Of a stretch of 20,736 nucleotides of DNA, positions 6,845-13,979 are shown piece by piece (the stretch's first letter is position 1; every line of letters begins with the position of its first letter). The notes under the pieces are model-generated. The model was given only the letters and a program-made list of their open reading frames with translations. It was not told the DNA's origin and did no database searches. The translations under genes were made by a program, and so were the position numbers. This stretch comes from an uncultured Lachnospiraceae bacterium (GTDB lineage: Bacteria; Bacillota; Clostridia; Lachnospirales; Lachnospiraceae): assembly GCA_910589635.1 (NCBI GenBank), contig CAJUTD010000047.1:1-20736 (forward strand), given 5' to 3'.

Positions 6845-6883
6845 AAGGAGCTGCGCACTAATTACTTAGTGCGACAGCCCCTT
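6845..6883. repeat. Right IS tip: foldback hairpin
   Basis: 6845-6861 pairs with 6866-6883 (TTAGTGCGACAGCCCCTT) through 16 base pairs, one bulge and one mismatch, around loop TTAC. The outer arm is the terminal inverted repeat. Same design as the left tip with a different inner sequence. Confidence 0.6.
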
Positions 6884-6948
6884 TTGTATTTCAAGTCTCT
6901 CATATATGACAGACTGCCACATGAAACCATGGCAGCCTCAAAATACTA

Positions 6949-7341
6949 TTACTCAGCCAACATTTCCCCAATCACATTAACCATAGGCGTGATAACCTCT
7001 TTCATCCCACCTTTGACGCTGTGTTCCAACACGCCCAAAGGTTCATGGTACAAGAGGGCAAAAGATTCTCCCTCCACAAGATGCGCCTCCACCGGGAACT
7101 GAAGTTTTCCCTGAACCATCTCCAGAGCCTTCCTGTCAAAACTTTCATCTACGCCCATGACCTTAATCAAGACATCATTTGCCTTAATTTCCATAATGAC
7201 CTTAATCTGTTTGTCCGCCTCGTTTAAAAGGTCGGCGCGAATGGTGCAGTTATTTCCTTTTACACCACCCACAAAATTCCATCCGGTAAGCTCCTTCGCT
7301 TCCTTCATAATCTTTTCTGCTGTCTTTACAATCTGTTTCAT
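6949..7341 (-). CDS. Conserved-looking hypothetical protein, 130 aa
   Basis: I do not recognise the family. The protein is soluble, with no signal peptide or membrane segment. The N-terminus (MKQIVKTAEKIMKEAKELTG) is helical; then come alternating strands (CTIRADLL, KQIKVIMEIK, VLIKVMGVD) and a C-terminal segment rich in Val, Met and Gly. The pattern suggests a small alpha/beta fold. The ATG at 7341 follows AAGGA at usable spacing. It has its own good promoter (7408-7436) and an inverted repeat at the presumed transcription start, so expression is probably regulated. It lies between the IS and the GH42 gene, both on the same strand. A hairpin CTGCCA/TGGCAG follows the stop codon (about 6912-6933). 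No function is proposed. Confidence 0.7.
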   Translation of the reverse strand: MKQIVKTAEKIMKEAKELTGWNFVGGVKGNNCTIRADLLNEADKQIKVIMEIKANDVLIKVMGVDESFDRKALEMVQGKLQFPVEAHLVEGESFALLYHEPLGVLEHSVKGGMKEVITPMVNVIGEMLAE

Positions 7342-7374
7342 TGTCCATATCCTTTCATGTACTATTCCTACTTA

Positions 7375-7400
7375 GGTAATTGCGAAACTATCAAATTACC
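7375..7400. promoter_or_regulatory. Candidate operator (inverted repeat) upstream of the 130-aa gene
   Basis: GGTAATT (7375-7381) and AATTACC (7394-7400) are 7-bp arms 12 bp apart. They lie just downstream of the expected start point of the 7408-7436 promoter, where a repressor would block transcription. Confidence 0.45.
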
Positions 7401-7407
7401 AAAATTT

Positions 7408-7436
7408 CATATACAATTCATACAATTATGTGTCAA
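7408..7436 (-). promoter_or_regulatory. Promoter of the 130-aa hypothetical gene
   Basis: On the minus strand a perfect TTGACA (7431-7436) and TATATG (7408-7413) are 17 bp apart. It lies in the gap after the GH42 gene, so the small gene is not dependent on beta-galactosidase transcription. Confidence 0.6.
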
Positions 7437-7464
7437 TATTTCATTCATACTCATTAAACCATAA

Positions 7465-9456
7465 TTACTTGGTGATATGCAAGACCTGCGCTTCATAAGC
7501 TCCTAAATTTCCCAGCTGCTGCCCTTTCAATAAACGGCAGTTCCCGGGAACCTGGTAATATTTGCTCTCGCTGGAATGGTTAATGACAAACAAGAAACGC
7601 TCTTTGTCATTCTCTCTCGCCATGCACTCCACATCAGCCACCGGTGCAAGAAGCGGATCTATCCCGGCCTTACTGCAAATCTCTGCCATCAAAGCGTCCA
7701 TCAAACTTTCTCCCGGTTCCGTCCCCACATAATAGCAACGCCCTTCACCGTAAGGATGCACCGTAATGCAGGGCTCCCCCGCATAAAATTCACTATCATA
7801 ATACGCCAAGGCTTCTGTTTCGGGCAGTAAGCGCATCAAGTCGCTCCATACATTACCTTCATGCCTCTGTCCTGCAAACTTTACCTTAACCCTGGCATCC
7901 CGCAGGCAGTCGTAATCTAACACTTCCACCCCGGCTGCTTCACTGAGCCTGCCAGGAAGCTCCCGCTCTGTCATACAAATGTTATCCCTGTCTTTTACGC
8001 CAGTGCGCATCGTCAGGAGCAAATGCCCGCCCTGCCTTACATAGTCCATGTACTTGTCTTCCAACTCCGGGGACATCAGATATTGCAAAGGCGCCAACAA
8101 GAGCTTATATTTACAAAAATCACCCTGCTCCGGCACGAAATCCACCGGGATATTCTGCTCGTAAAGGGCGCGATAGTATTTCTGAATCTGCCCAGTGTAG
8201 CTTAAATCCTTGTGATGGGGCTGAATTTGGAAGGCATACTCCTGCTCAAAGGAAAAGACAATTCCGACCTCCGACTTAGGCATTGTATTTTGCAGGGAAT
8301 CCATCAACGGATTGACTTCATGAATAAATTCCTTCAATTCTTCGTATCTCCTTCCGGGATTTCCACTGTGTGGTAAAATACCGTGCCAATACTGCTCCGT
8401 ACCCATAGCACACGTGCGCCAGCGGAAAAAGACAACCGCATCCGCGCCGTGGGCAACGGACTGCATCGCCCATGCGCTGAGCTGTCCCGGAGCGGGCGCC
8501 CTGCCCATAATTTCCCAGCCCGTAATACCAGACTGCTGTTCCATAACCCAAAACGGCTGATTCTTATAACTGCGCACCACATCCAACGTTGCTGCCAATA
8601 CATGATTTTTCTCATGCGGCGTCTCCGGCAGATAAAAACCTCCCGGGTACTGATCGTGAGAGACAAAATCTAAAAGCTCTCCCAGCTTAAAATAATCCAC
8701 TTTATCCGCAAATCCCATGTAATTGTGCGTAATAAACTGATTCCTGGCGTACTTGCGTATAATTTCTGTCTGCTCTCTGGTAAAATCCACGATTAAATCG
8801 GAACAGAACCGCCGCCAATCCAGCATTGCAGAAGGATTTTCACCCGTCACGGTAATCCGCGGCGCAAAAACTTCTGAGAAATCATTGTATTCCTGGCTCC
8901 AAAATGCAGTCCCCCAAGACTGATTCAAGGCAGAAACTGTCTTATATTTTCTTTGAAGCCAACCCTGAAAATGCTTGCGGCAGCACTCGCAGGTACACAA
9001 ATCCTGATGGCTATTTCCCAGCTCATTGTCCGGCTGCCAGCCGATTACATAGGGATTTTCCCCATAATGCTGCGCCATTTTTGTCACTAATTTCCTGATA
9101 TATTCCCTGTAAATGGGATTCGATTGGCAGTCATGATGCCTGCCTCCGAAGCCGCGGACGCGCCCTTTTCGGTCTACCGGCAGAATTTGCGGATGCTTGT
9201 TTACCATCCAAGCCGGCGGCGCCGCCGAAGGTGTTCCCAAAATCGTATATATCCCGAAGCGTGCCAAAAGTGCAACCGCCTCATCTAGCCAGCTAAAATC
9301 AAAAACATCCTCTGTCGGCTGCAATTTATGCCAGGAAAACTCCGCCATGCGCACCATCTGAATTCCCATTTCCTGCATCAGCTCGGCGTCTTTCTCCCAA
9401 CGGCTTCTCTCCCAATGTTCAGGATAATAGTCTACCCCAAAATGCAGCTGTTCCAT
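7465..9456 (-). CDS. GH42 family beta-galactosidase
   Basis: A 663-aa glycoside hydrolase that releases terminal beta-galactose from oligosaccharides, here cytoplasmic as no signal peptide is present. The N-terminal TIM barrel begins FGVDYYPEHWERSRW. The acid/base is E145 in QPDNELG and the nucleophile E306 in WVMEQQSG, the GH42 retaining pair. Four cysteines (C110, C154, C156, C159) have the spacing of the zinc site of the Thermus A4 enzyme. A GATase-like middle domain (~395-600) and a short C-terminal beta domain follow; full length for the family. AAGGAGG precedes the start. No transporter or galactose-pathway gene is adjacent, so sugar uptake must be encoded elsewhere. It diverges from asnA, with an inverted repeat between them that might serve as operator. 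Confidence 0.95.
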   Translation of the reverse strand: MEQLHFGVDYYPEHWERSRWEKDAELMQEMGIQMVRMAEFSWHKLQPTEDVFDFSWLDEAVALLARFGIYTILGTPSAAPPAWMVNKHPQILPVDRKGRVRGFGGRHHDCQSNPIYREYIRKLVTKMAQHYGENPYVIGWQPDNELGNSHQDLCTCECCRKHFQGWLQRKYKTVSALNQSWGTAFWSQEYNDFSEVFAPRITVTGENPSAMLDWRRFCSDLIVDFTREQTEIIRKYARNQFITHNYMGFADKVDYFKLGELLDFVSHDQYPGGFYLPETPHEKNHVLAATLDVVRSYKNQPFWVMEQQSGITGWEIMGRAPAPGQLSAWAMQSVAHGADAVVFFRWRTCAMGTEQYWHGILPHSGNPGRRYEELKEFIHEVNPLMDSLQNTMPKSEVGIVFSFEQEYAFQIQPHHKDLSYTGQIQKYYRALYEQNIPVDFVPEQGDFCKYKLLLAPLQYLMSPELEDKYMDYVRQGGHLLLTMRTGVKDRDNICMTERELPGRLSEAAGVEVLDYDCLRDARVKVKFAGQRHEGNVWSDLMRLLPETEALAYYDSEFYAGEPCITVHPYGEGRCYYVGTEPGESLMDALMAEICSKAGIDPLLAPVADVECMARENDKERFLFVINHSSESKYYQVPGNCRLLKGQQLGNLGAYEAQVLHITK

Positions 9457-9526
9457 GCTTGTCCTCCTTACATTTATAAATATACAGCTATTTTCTCATA
9501 TCTTGGCGAAAACTACAACTTCCTTA

Positions 9527-9555
9527 TTGAAAAAATATGCCGGCAAGCATATAAT
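9527..9555 (+). promoter_or_regulatory. Promoter of asnA
   Basis: TTGAAA (9527-9532) and a perfect TATAAT (9550-9555) are 17 bp apart. The start point (~9562) gives a leader of ~115 nt. A second TATAAT at 9628-9633 lacks a good -35. Confidence 0.65.
9536..9551. promoter_or_regulatory. Candidate operator in the GH42/asnA divergent region
   Basis: TATGC-CGGCAA-GCATA is a 16-bp inverted repeat containing the 8-bp palindrome TGCCGGCA. It occupies the spacer of the asnA promoter and lies ~80 bp upstream of the GH42 start, so a bound regulator could act on either gene. Confidence 0.4.
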
Positions 9556-9645
9556 AGTTACAGTTCACTTGCAGACAATACAGCAATAACACATGCTTTG
9601 CGAATGGCATGGGAGTGAACATCTATATATAATCTTTTGTAAAAC

Positions 9646-9664
9646 ATTCGTAAAATTAACGAAT
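9646..9664 (+). promoter_or_regulatory. Inverted repeat in the asnA leader
   Basis: ATTCGT (9646-9651) and ACGAAT (9659-9664) flank a 7-base A+T-rich spacer and end next to the AAGGAG ribosome binding site (9665-9670). It could be an operator or a small leader hairpin affecting initiation. Confidence 0.35.
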
Positions 9665-9677
9665 AAGGAGAAAATTT

Positions 9678-10688
9678 ATGGAGCATTTAATTATACCGGA
9701 GAATTACCAATCCGCCTTGAGCCTGCACGACACGCAGATCGCCATCAAGACTGTCAAGGATTCTTTTCAGAATATGCTGGCCGAGCGATTGAATCTGCAA
9801 CGCGTGTCCGCACCGCTGTTCGTCGACCCGGGCTCCGGCCTCAACGACAACTTAAACGGCGTGGAACGCCCCGTGACTTTCGGCATCAAGGAGCAGAATG
9901 AGAAAACTGCTGAGATTGTGCATTCGTTGGCAAAATGGAAACGCTATGCCTTGAAAAAATACGGCTTTTCCCTGGGCGAGGGTCTTTATACGGATATGAA
10001 TGCTATCCGCCGGGACGAAGACACTGACAACATCCATTCCATTTTTGTGGACCAGTGGGATTGGGAGAAAATCATTTCCAGAGAAGACAGGAACCTGGAC
10101 TTTTTAAAAGAGACTGTTCGCACCGTCTACAAAGTGCTGCGCAAAACAGAAAAATATATGGCAATTCAGTACGACTACATAGAGGAAATCCTACCCCACG
10201 ATATTTTCTTTGTCACTACCGGGGAATTGGAAGACATGTATCCACAGTCCACGCCCAAGGAGCGTGAATATCTGATTTGCAAAGAAAAAGGCGCGGCGTG
10301 TATCATGCAGATCGGCGATAAACTGAAATCTGGCGAGCCACACGATGGCAGAGCCCCGGATTATGATGACTGGGCGCTGAACGCTGACATTGTTGTCTAC
10401 TATCCGGTACTGGACATTGCCTTAGAGCTGTCTTCCATGGGAATCCGCGTAGACGAAGAATCTTTGAAATCCCAGCTCGACAAAGCAGGATGTCCCGAAC
10501 GCGCCGAACTTCCCTTCCAGAAATCAATATTAGAAGGAACGCTCCCTCTAACCATTGGCGGCGGTATTGGACAATCAAGAATCTGCATGTTCTTCCTGCG
10601 CAAAGCACACATCGGGGAAGTGCAGTCTTCTCTTTGGAAAGAAGAGGTCTGCAAGGAAACGGAAAAACACGGAATCCAGCTCCTATAA
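9678..10688 (+). CDS. asnA: Aspartate--ammonia ligase (AsnA)
   Basis: A 336-aa cytoplasmic enzyme that makes asparagine from aspartate, ammonia and ATP through an aspartyl-AMP intermediate. It is related to class II aminoacyl-tRNA synthetase cores. Recognisable segments: SAPLFVDPGSGLNDNLNGVE near residue 44, VERPVTFGIK, WKRYALKKYGF, the HSIFVDQWDWEK stretch, and TIGGGIGQSRICMF near the C-terminus, the class II motif 3-like ATP site. Length and start match the family; AAGGAG lies 7 bases before the ATG. It is monocistronic by layout: GH42 diverges on one side and a structured non-coding region separates it from nhaC. No T-box sequence is visible in its leader, although asparagine genes in some Firmicutes have one. 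Confidence 0.96.
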   Translation: MEHLIIPENYQSALSLHDTQIAIKTVKDSFQNMLAERLNLQRVSAPLFVDPGSGLNDNLNGVERPVTFGIKEQNEKTAEIVHSLAKWKRYALKKYGFSLGEGLYTDMNAIRRDEDTDNIHSIFVDQWDWEKIISREDRNLDFLKETVRTVYKVLRKTEKYMAIQYDYIEEILPHDIFFVTTGELEDMYPQSTPKEREYLICKEKGAACIMQIGDKLKSGEPHDGRAPDYDDWALNADIVVYYPVLDIALELSSMGIRVDEESLKSQLDKAGCPERAELPFQKSILEGTLPLTIGGGIGQSRICMFFLRKAHIGEVQSSLWKEEVCKETEKHGIQLL

Positions 10689-10735
10689 TCTTTTATTCCC
10701 GCGAGCAATGAGGAAAATAGACATGCTTACATGGA

Positions 10736-10832
10736 TATTTGACGAATGCCGCGAGGGGTCAAATACCTCGCCCCCTTGGGGCGGAAAGAACAAGCTAAGT
10801 CATGCCCCGTAGCTTGTTGCGGGGTATTTGAC
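10736..10832 (+). repeat. Nested, mutually exclusive inverted repeats between asnA and nhaC
   Basis: The 8-mer TATTTGAC occurs at 10736-10743 and 10825-10832, and its complement GTCAAATA at 10758-10765. The middle copy can pair upstream in a simple hairpin, or downstream as part of a 14-bp stem (10758-10771 with 10819-10832, one G-U). The second form encloses two further hairpins: GCCCC/GGGGC around 10771-10782, and CAAGCTA/TAGCTTG (10791-10797 with 10810-10816). A third option is GCGAGG/CCTCGC (10751-10756 with 10766-10771). No T tract follows. Candidates are a structured leader RNA for nhaC, a dispersed palindromic repeat, or a small RNA. The pairing is seen directly; the role is unknown. 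Confidence 0.6.
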
Positions 10833-10940
10833 TTACGGTAACGTTGCTGTGCCCCCTGTTATACAAAGCTGCGTACCATAAGAATTTACTATCAGAAACA
10901 GCCACCCCTTTTCACCGAAGGGAGAAAGAGAGGACACAAG

Positions 10941-12596
10941 ATGAAAAACAACCCAAACACCCTTAAGAAAGGAAGGTTTGCCGCTCTTCGCGGAAAAAAA
11001 GGCGCCAGTCTGCTCCTATGCTTCTGTATTGCGGCGCTTCTTCTTCCTGCAATCGCATATGCTGCAGGAGAAGGCGCAACAGAGCCGTCAAGTTATTTTT
11101 ATAAGACGATATGGTCGCTTCTGCCGCCTATCATTGCTATCGGTCTTGCCCTGATTACCAAAGAGGTCTACTCTTCACTCTTTGTCGGCATTGTAATTGG
11201 AGGATTGCTCTACTCAAATTTCAGCTTTGAGGGAACACTAACCCATGTATTCAACGACGGCATTGTGGCCGTGCTTGCCGATTCTTACAATGTTGGCATC
11301 CTGATTTTCCTGGTAATCTTAGGCATCATGGTAGTTATGATGAACAAAGCCGGCGGCTCCGCTGCATTTGGACGCTGGGCATCTTCTCACATCAAGACGC
11401 GCGCCGGCGCGCAGCTCGCCACCATCGCTTTGGGCGTGTTAATTTTCATTGACGACTACTTCAACTGTCTGACCGTAGGAAGCGTCATGCGCCCGGTTTC
11501 TGACAGCAGCAAAGTTTCCCGCGCAAAGCTGGCGTATGTGATTGATGCGACGGCTGCCCCCATCTGTATCATTGCCCCGGTATCATCCTGGGCTGCGGCA
11601 GTGGCAAGTTATGTAGAAGATGGAAACGGGCTCTATCTATTTATCCGTACAATCCCCTTTAACTTCTATGCAATTTTGACTATCGTGATGATGATTTTCC
11701 TGGCAATAACCGGCATGGATTACGGCCCAATGGCTACACATGAGAAAAATGCCAAAGAAAAAGGAGACATCTTCTCCGGCATGAACGATTATGCGAATGC
11801 CGCGGCTGAGAACAGCAATCCCAACGGAAAAGTGATTGACCTGCTTCTGCCGATTGCCGTATTAATTGTCTCTTGCATTATAGGTATGATTTATTCCGGC
11901 GGATTTTTCGAGGGCGTAAATTTCGTAGATGCATTTTCCAATTCCGATGCTTCTATCGGCCTGATGCTGGGTTCCTCCGTGGCATTGATTCTCACAATTA
12001 TTTACTTCTTAATCCGCAGATCCATCAAGTTTAAAGATATTGCAGAGTCCATACCAGAGGGATTCAAATCCATGGTTCCGGCAATCCTGATTCTGACCTT
12101 TGCATGGAGCTTAAAGGCAATGACCGATTCCCTCGGCGCAAAGGAATTCGTGGAGGCCGTGGTAAACAGTTCCGCCAGCAGCTTCCAAGTATTCTTACCG
12201 GCAATCGTATTTATCATCGGAGTTTTCCTTGCCTTTGCAACCGGTACTTCCTGGGGCACTTTCGGCATCCTGATTCCGATTACGCTTGCCGTATTCCCAT
12301 TGGATAACCCGCTCGGCGTTATCTGCGTATCTGCATGTATGGCAGGCGCTGTATGCGGAGACCACTGCTCACCGATTTCCGATACAACGATTATGGCGAG
12401 TGCGGGCGCGCAATGTAACCATGTAACACATGTTTCCACGCAGCTCCCGTATGCTATAACAGTAGCAGGCGTCAGCTTTTTAAGCTACATCCTCGCCGGA
12501 TTTGTACCAAACGCATTGATTGTACTTCCGCTTGGCATTGGACTAATGATTGCAACGCTGGTAATCATCCGTAAGATGAATATCTGGAATTCGTAA
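10941..12596 (+). CDS. NhaC-family Na+/H+ antiporter
   Basis: A 551-aa polytopic membrane protein of the NhaC family, which exchanges Na+ (or an organic substrate in some members) for protons. Family motifs include FIDDYFNCLTVGSVMRPVSD (~169-188, with the conserved Asp pair), FATGTSWGTFGILIPI and CGDHCSPISDTT. About 11-12 hydrophobic spans are visible. The N-terminus is unusual: a basic stretch, a hydrophobic segment (~22-40) and an AYAAG end that looks like a cleavable signal peptide before the first conserved span. AGAGG precedes the ATG. A structured region lies 110-200 bp upstream. The stop codon TAA (12594-12596) directly abuts the trmD stop on the other strand. The substrate cannot be fixed from sequence; sodium/proton exchange is the family default. 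Confidence 0.88.
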   Translation: MKNNPNTLKKGRFAALRGKKGASLLLCFCIAALLLPAIAYAAGEGATEPSSYFYKTIWSLLPPIIAIGLALITKEVYSSLFVGIVIGGLLYSNFSFEGTLTHVFNDGIVAVLADSYNVGILIFLVILGIMVVMMNKAGGSAAFGRWASSHIKTRAGAQLATIALGVLIFIDDYFNCLTVGSVMRPVSDSSKVSRAKLAYVIDATAAPICIIAPVSSWAAAVASYVEDGNGLYLFIRTIPFNFYAILTIVMMIFLAITGMDYGPMATHEKNAKEKGDIFSGMNDYANAAAENSNPNGKVIDLLLPIAVLIVSCIIGMIYSGGFFEGVNFVDAFSNSDASIGLMLGSSVALILTIIYFLIRRSIKFKDIAESIPEGFKSMVPAILILTFAWSLKAMTDSLGAKEFVEAVVNSSASSFQVFLPAIVFIIGVFLAFATGTSWGTFGILIPITLAVFPLDNPLGVICVSACMAGAVCGDHCSPISDTTIMASAGAQCNHVTHVSTQLPYAITVAGVSFLSYILAGFVPNALIVLPLGIGLMIATLVIIRKMNIWNS

Positions 12597-13325
12597 TTAT
12601 TTTTTCGGGCAACGCAGCCATTGCTGCTCCTGCCAGGTAAGCGCCGCCCCCTCTAACAAATCGGGGCGGCGTTCTTTTGTGCGCAGAATTGACTGTTCCC
12701 TGCGCCATGTCTCAATATTCTTATGATGGCCGGAGAGAAGCACCGGCGGCACTTTCTTTCCCATCCATTCTTCGGGGCGGGAGTACTGCGGATATTCCAG
12801 CAGATTTCCCTCAAAAGACTCAGCCAAGCCGGAATCCTCGTTGCTCAATACCCCGGGAACCATGCGCGATATCGCATCCACCATTACCATGGCCGGGAGT
12901 TCTCCTCCCGTAAGGACGTAATCCCCAATCGACAAATAATCCGTAACAATTTCCTCCAAAACACGCTCGTCAATACCCTCATAATGGCCGCAAAGCAAAA
13001 TCAAATCTTCCTCTAAAGCCAGCTCTTTCGCCATCTGTTGGCGAAAAACACGGCCCTGGGGCGTCACATAGACGCAGCGTGGCTTTTTCCCCAATCGATC
13101 CACCACCGATTTCCAGGCATCGTAAACCGGCTGCGCCTGCATCAGCATGCCCGCCCCGCCGCCGTAAGGGTAATCGTCCACTTTATGGTGCTTATTTTGC
13201 GCATAACTGCGGATATCTACAGTTTCAATGTGCAGCATTCCAGCCTCCACAGCACGCCCGATAATACTGGTATGCAGCCCCTCTTCTACCATCTGCGGAA
13301 ACAGCGTCAGTATATAAAAATTCAT
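12597..13325 (-). CDS. trmD: tRNA (guanine-N1-)-methyltransferase TrmD
   Basis: A 242-aa SPOUT methyltransferase that makes m1G37 in tRNAs, using S-adenosylmethionine, and so prevents +1 frameshifting. Diagnostic segments: MNFYILTLFPQMVEEGL, YPYGGGAGMLMQAQP, LLCGHYEGIDERV and SIGDYVLTGGELPAMVMVDA, which form the trefoil-knot SAM site. The start ATG overlaps the rimM stop by four bases (ATGA), so translation is probably coupled. It is the last gene of the operon here; rplS, which usually follows trmD in Firmicutes, is absent. Its own terminator is not visible, while its 3' coding region contains a hairpin that looks like the terminator of convergent nhaC. Confidence 0.97.
   Translation of the reverse strand: MNFYILTLFPQMVEEGLHTSIIGRAVEAGMLHIETVDIRSYAQNKHHKVDDYPYGGGAGMLMQAQPVYDAWKSVVDRLGKKPRCVYVTPQGRVFRQQMAKELALEEDLILLCGHYEGIDERVLEEIVTDYLSIGDYVLTGGELPAMVMVDAISRMVPGVLSNEDSGLAESFEGNLLEYPQYSRPEEWMGKKVPPVLLSGHHKNIETWRREQSILRTKERRPDLLEGAALTWQEQQWLRCPKK
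12642..12678 (+). terminator. Candidate nhaC terminator inside the trmD coding sequence
   Basis: CGCCGCCCC (12642-12650) pairs with GGGGCGGCG (12663-12671) in a perfect 9-bp G+C stem with a 12-nt loop, followed by TTCTTTT. It lies 46 bp past the nhaC stop, antisense within trmD. On the trmD strand the hairpin is followed by CTTACC, so it should not stop trmD transcription. Confidence 0.65.
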
Positions 13326-13888
13326 CGCTTTCCCTCCGTGTCATCCACATCCAACAGACCCGCCATCAGGTGGACTTTCATACTTCTCTCCTGCATGTCC
13401 ACATCTAACACGCACTCCCGGATTGCCGGCAAAAGCAACTCTTTCTTCTTATCTGACACCACATCTAAATACGGAGATTCTTCGCTTATCCGTACCACAT
13501 ATACATCGTTTGCCCCAGTCTGAAGCACATCCACCAGCTCGCCCAGCAGATTCCCCTCATCGGTACTCACCTTTATTCCAATCAAATCAGCGATGAAATA
13601 CTCGTCTTCTTCACATTTAACGGCTTGTTCTCTGGTTACAAAGAGACCTTTGCCCTTGTATTTCTCCACGTCGTTGATATTGTCGATTCCCTTAAATTTC
13701 AAAATTACCATATTCTTAAAAAATTTCACCTGGCAGATTTCCAGTTCCAGATAATCCCTTCCTGTATCTAAAAGGACTTTTTTTAATTTTTTAAAACGAT
13801 TGACGTCGTCTGTCATGGGAAATACCTTTGCCTCTCCCCTTACACCATGAGTCGTGGCTATGGCTCCCACCTGCAATAAATCTTCCAT
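13322..13888 (-). CDS. rimM: Ribosome maturation factor RimM
   Basis: A 188-aa protein that binds S19 and helps mature the 30S head domain. The N-terminal RimM domain begins LLQVGAIATTHGVRGEAKVF, the family signature, and the C-terminal PRC-barrel half includes EDEYFIADLIGIKV and GANDVYVV. It is slightly longer than average because of a charged C-terminal tail. AGGAGA precedes the ATG. It overlaps trmD by four bases, but a hairpin with T tract separates it from khpA upstream, so its mRNA level may differ from the operon's first half. Confidence 0.95.
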   Translation of the reverse strand: MEDLLQVGAIATTHGVRGEAKVFPMTDDVNRFKKLKKVLLDTGRDYLELEICQVKFFKNMVILKFKGIDNINDVEKYKGKGLFVTREQAVKCEEDEYFIADLIGIKVSTDEGNLLGELVDVLQTGANDVYVVRISEESPYLDVVSDKKKELLLPAIRECVLDVDMQERSMKVHLMAGLLDVDDTEGKR

Positions 13889-13928
13889 CCTGATTCTCCT
13901 ATAAACTCTCCTTGCACGGGCTATGCAT

Positions 13929-13966
13929 AAAAACTGCCGCAGAACCGGATTTCAATTCTACGGCAG
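13929..13966 (-). terminator. Intra-operon terminator or attenuator between khpA and rimM
   Basis: On the minus strand CTGCCGTAGAA (13956-13966) pairs with TTCTGCGGCAG (13934-13944) in an 11-bp stem with one mispair (T opposite G, wobble), followed by TTTTT (13929-13933). It starts 14 bp after the khpA stop and should reduce read-through into rimM-trmD. Confidence 0.7.
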
Positions 13967-13979
13967 CTTCTCTTTGCTG

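Larger units (their letters stand above)
4991..6883 (-). mobile_element. IS1182-family insertion sequence (~1.9 kb)
   Basis: Contains one transposase gene on the minus strand. The ends carry a 13-bp perfect inverted repeat AAGGGGCTGTCGC (4991-5003 and, inverted, 6871-6883), with 3 of the next 6 bases also matching. Each tip is also one arm of a long hairpin. I see no target-site duplication: the left flank ends GTAAC and the right flank begins TTGTA. The left tip begins at the last base of attR, so the IS entered next to or at the att junction after, or independently of, the tRNA element. Confidence 0.88.

Noticed and set aside
4986..6890. Target-site duplication of the IS
   Set aside because: The flanks GTAAC and TTGTA do not match at any length from 2 to 8 bp.
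9562..9677. T-box riboswitch before asnA
   Set aside because: The leader is ~115 nt and lacks the conserved T-box sequence, a specifier loop or a terminator.
10303..10812. Several overlapping open frames on both strands in and after the asnA 3' end
   Set aside because: They are shadows of asnA in other frames or run into the structured non-coding region, with no ribosome binding sites.
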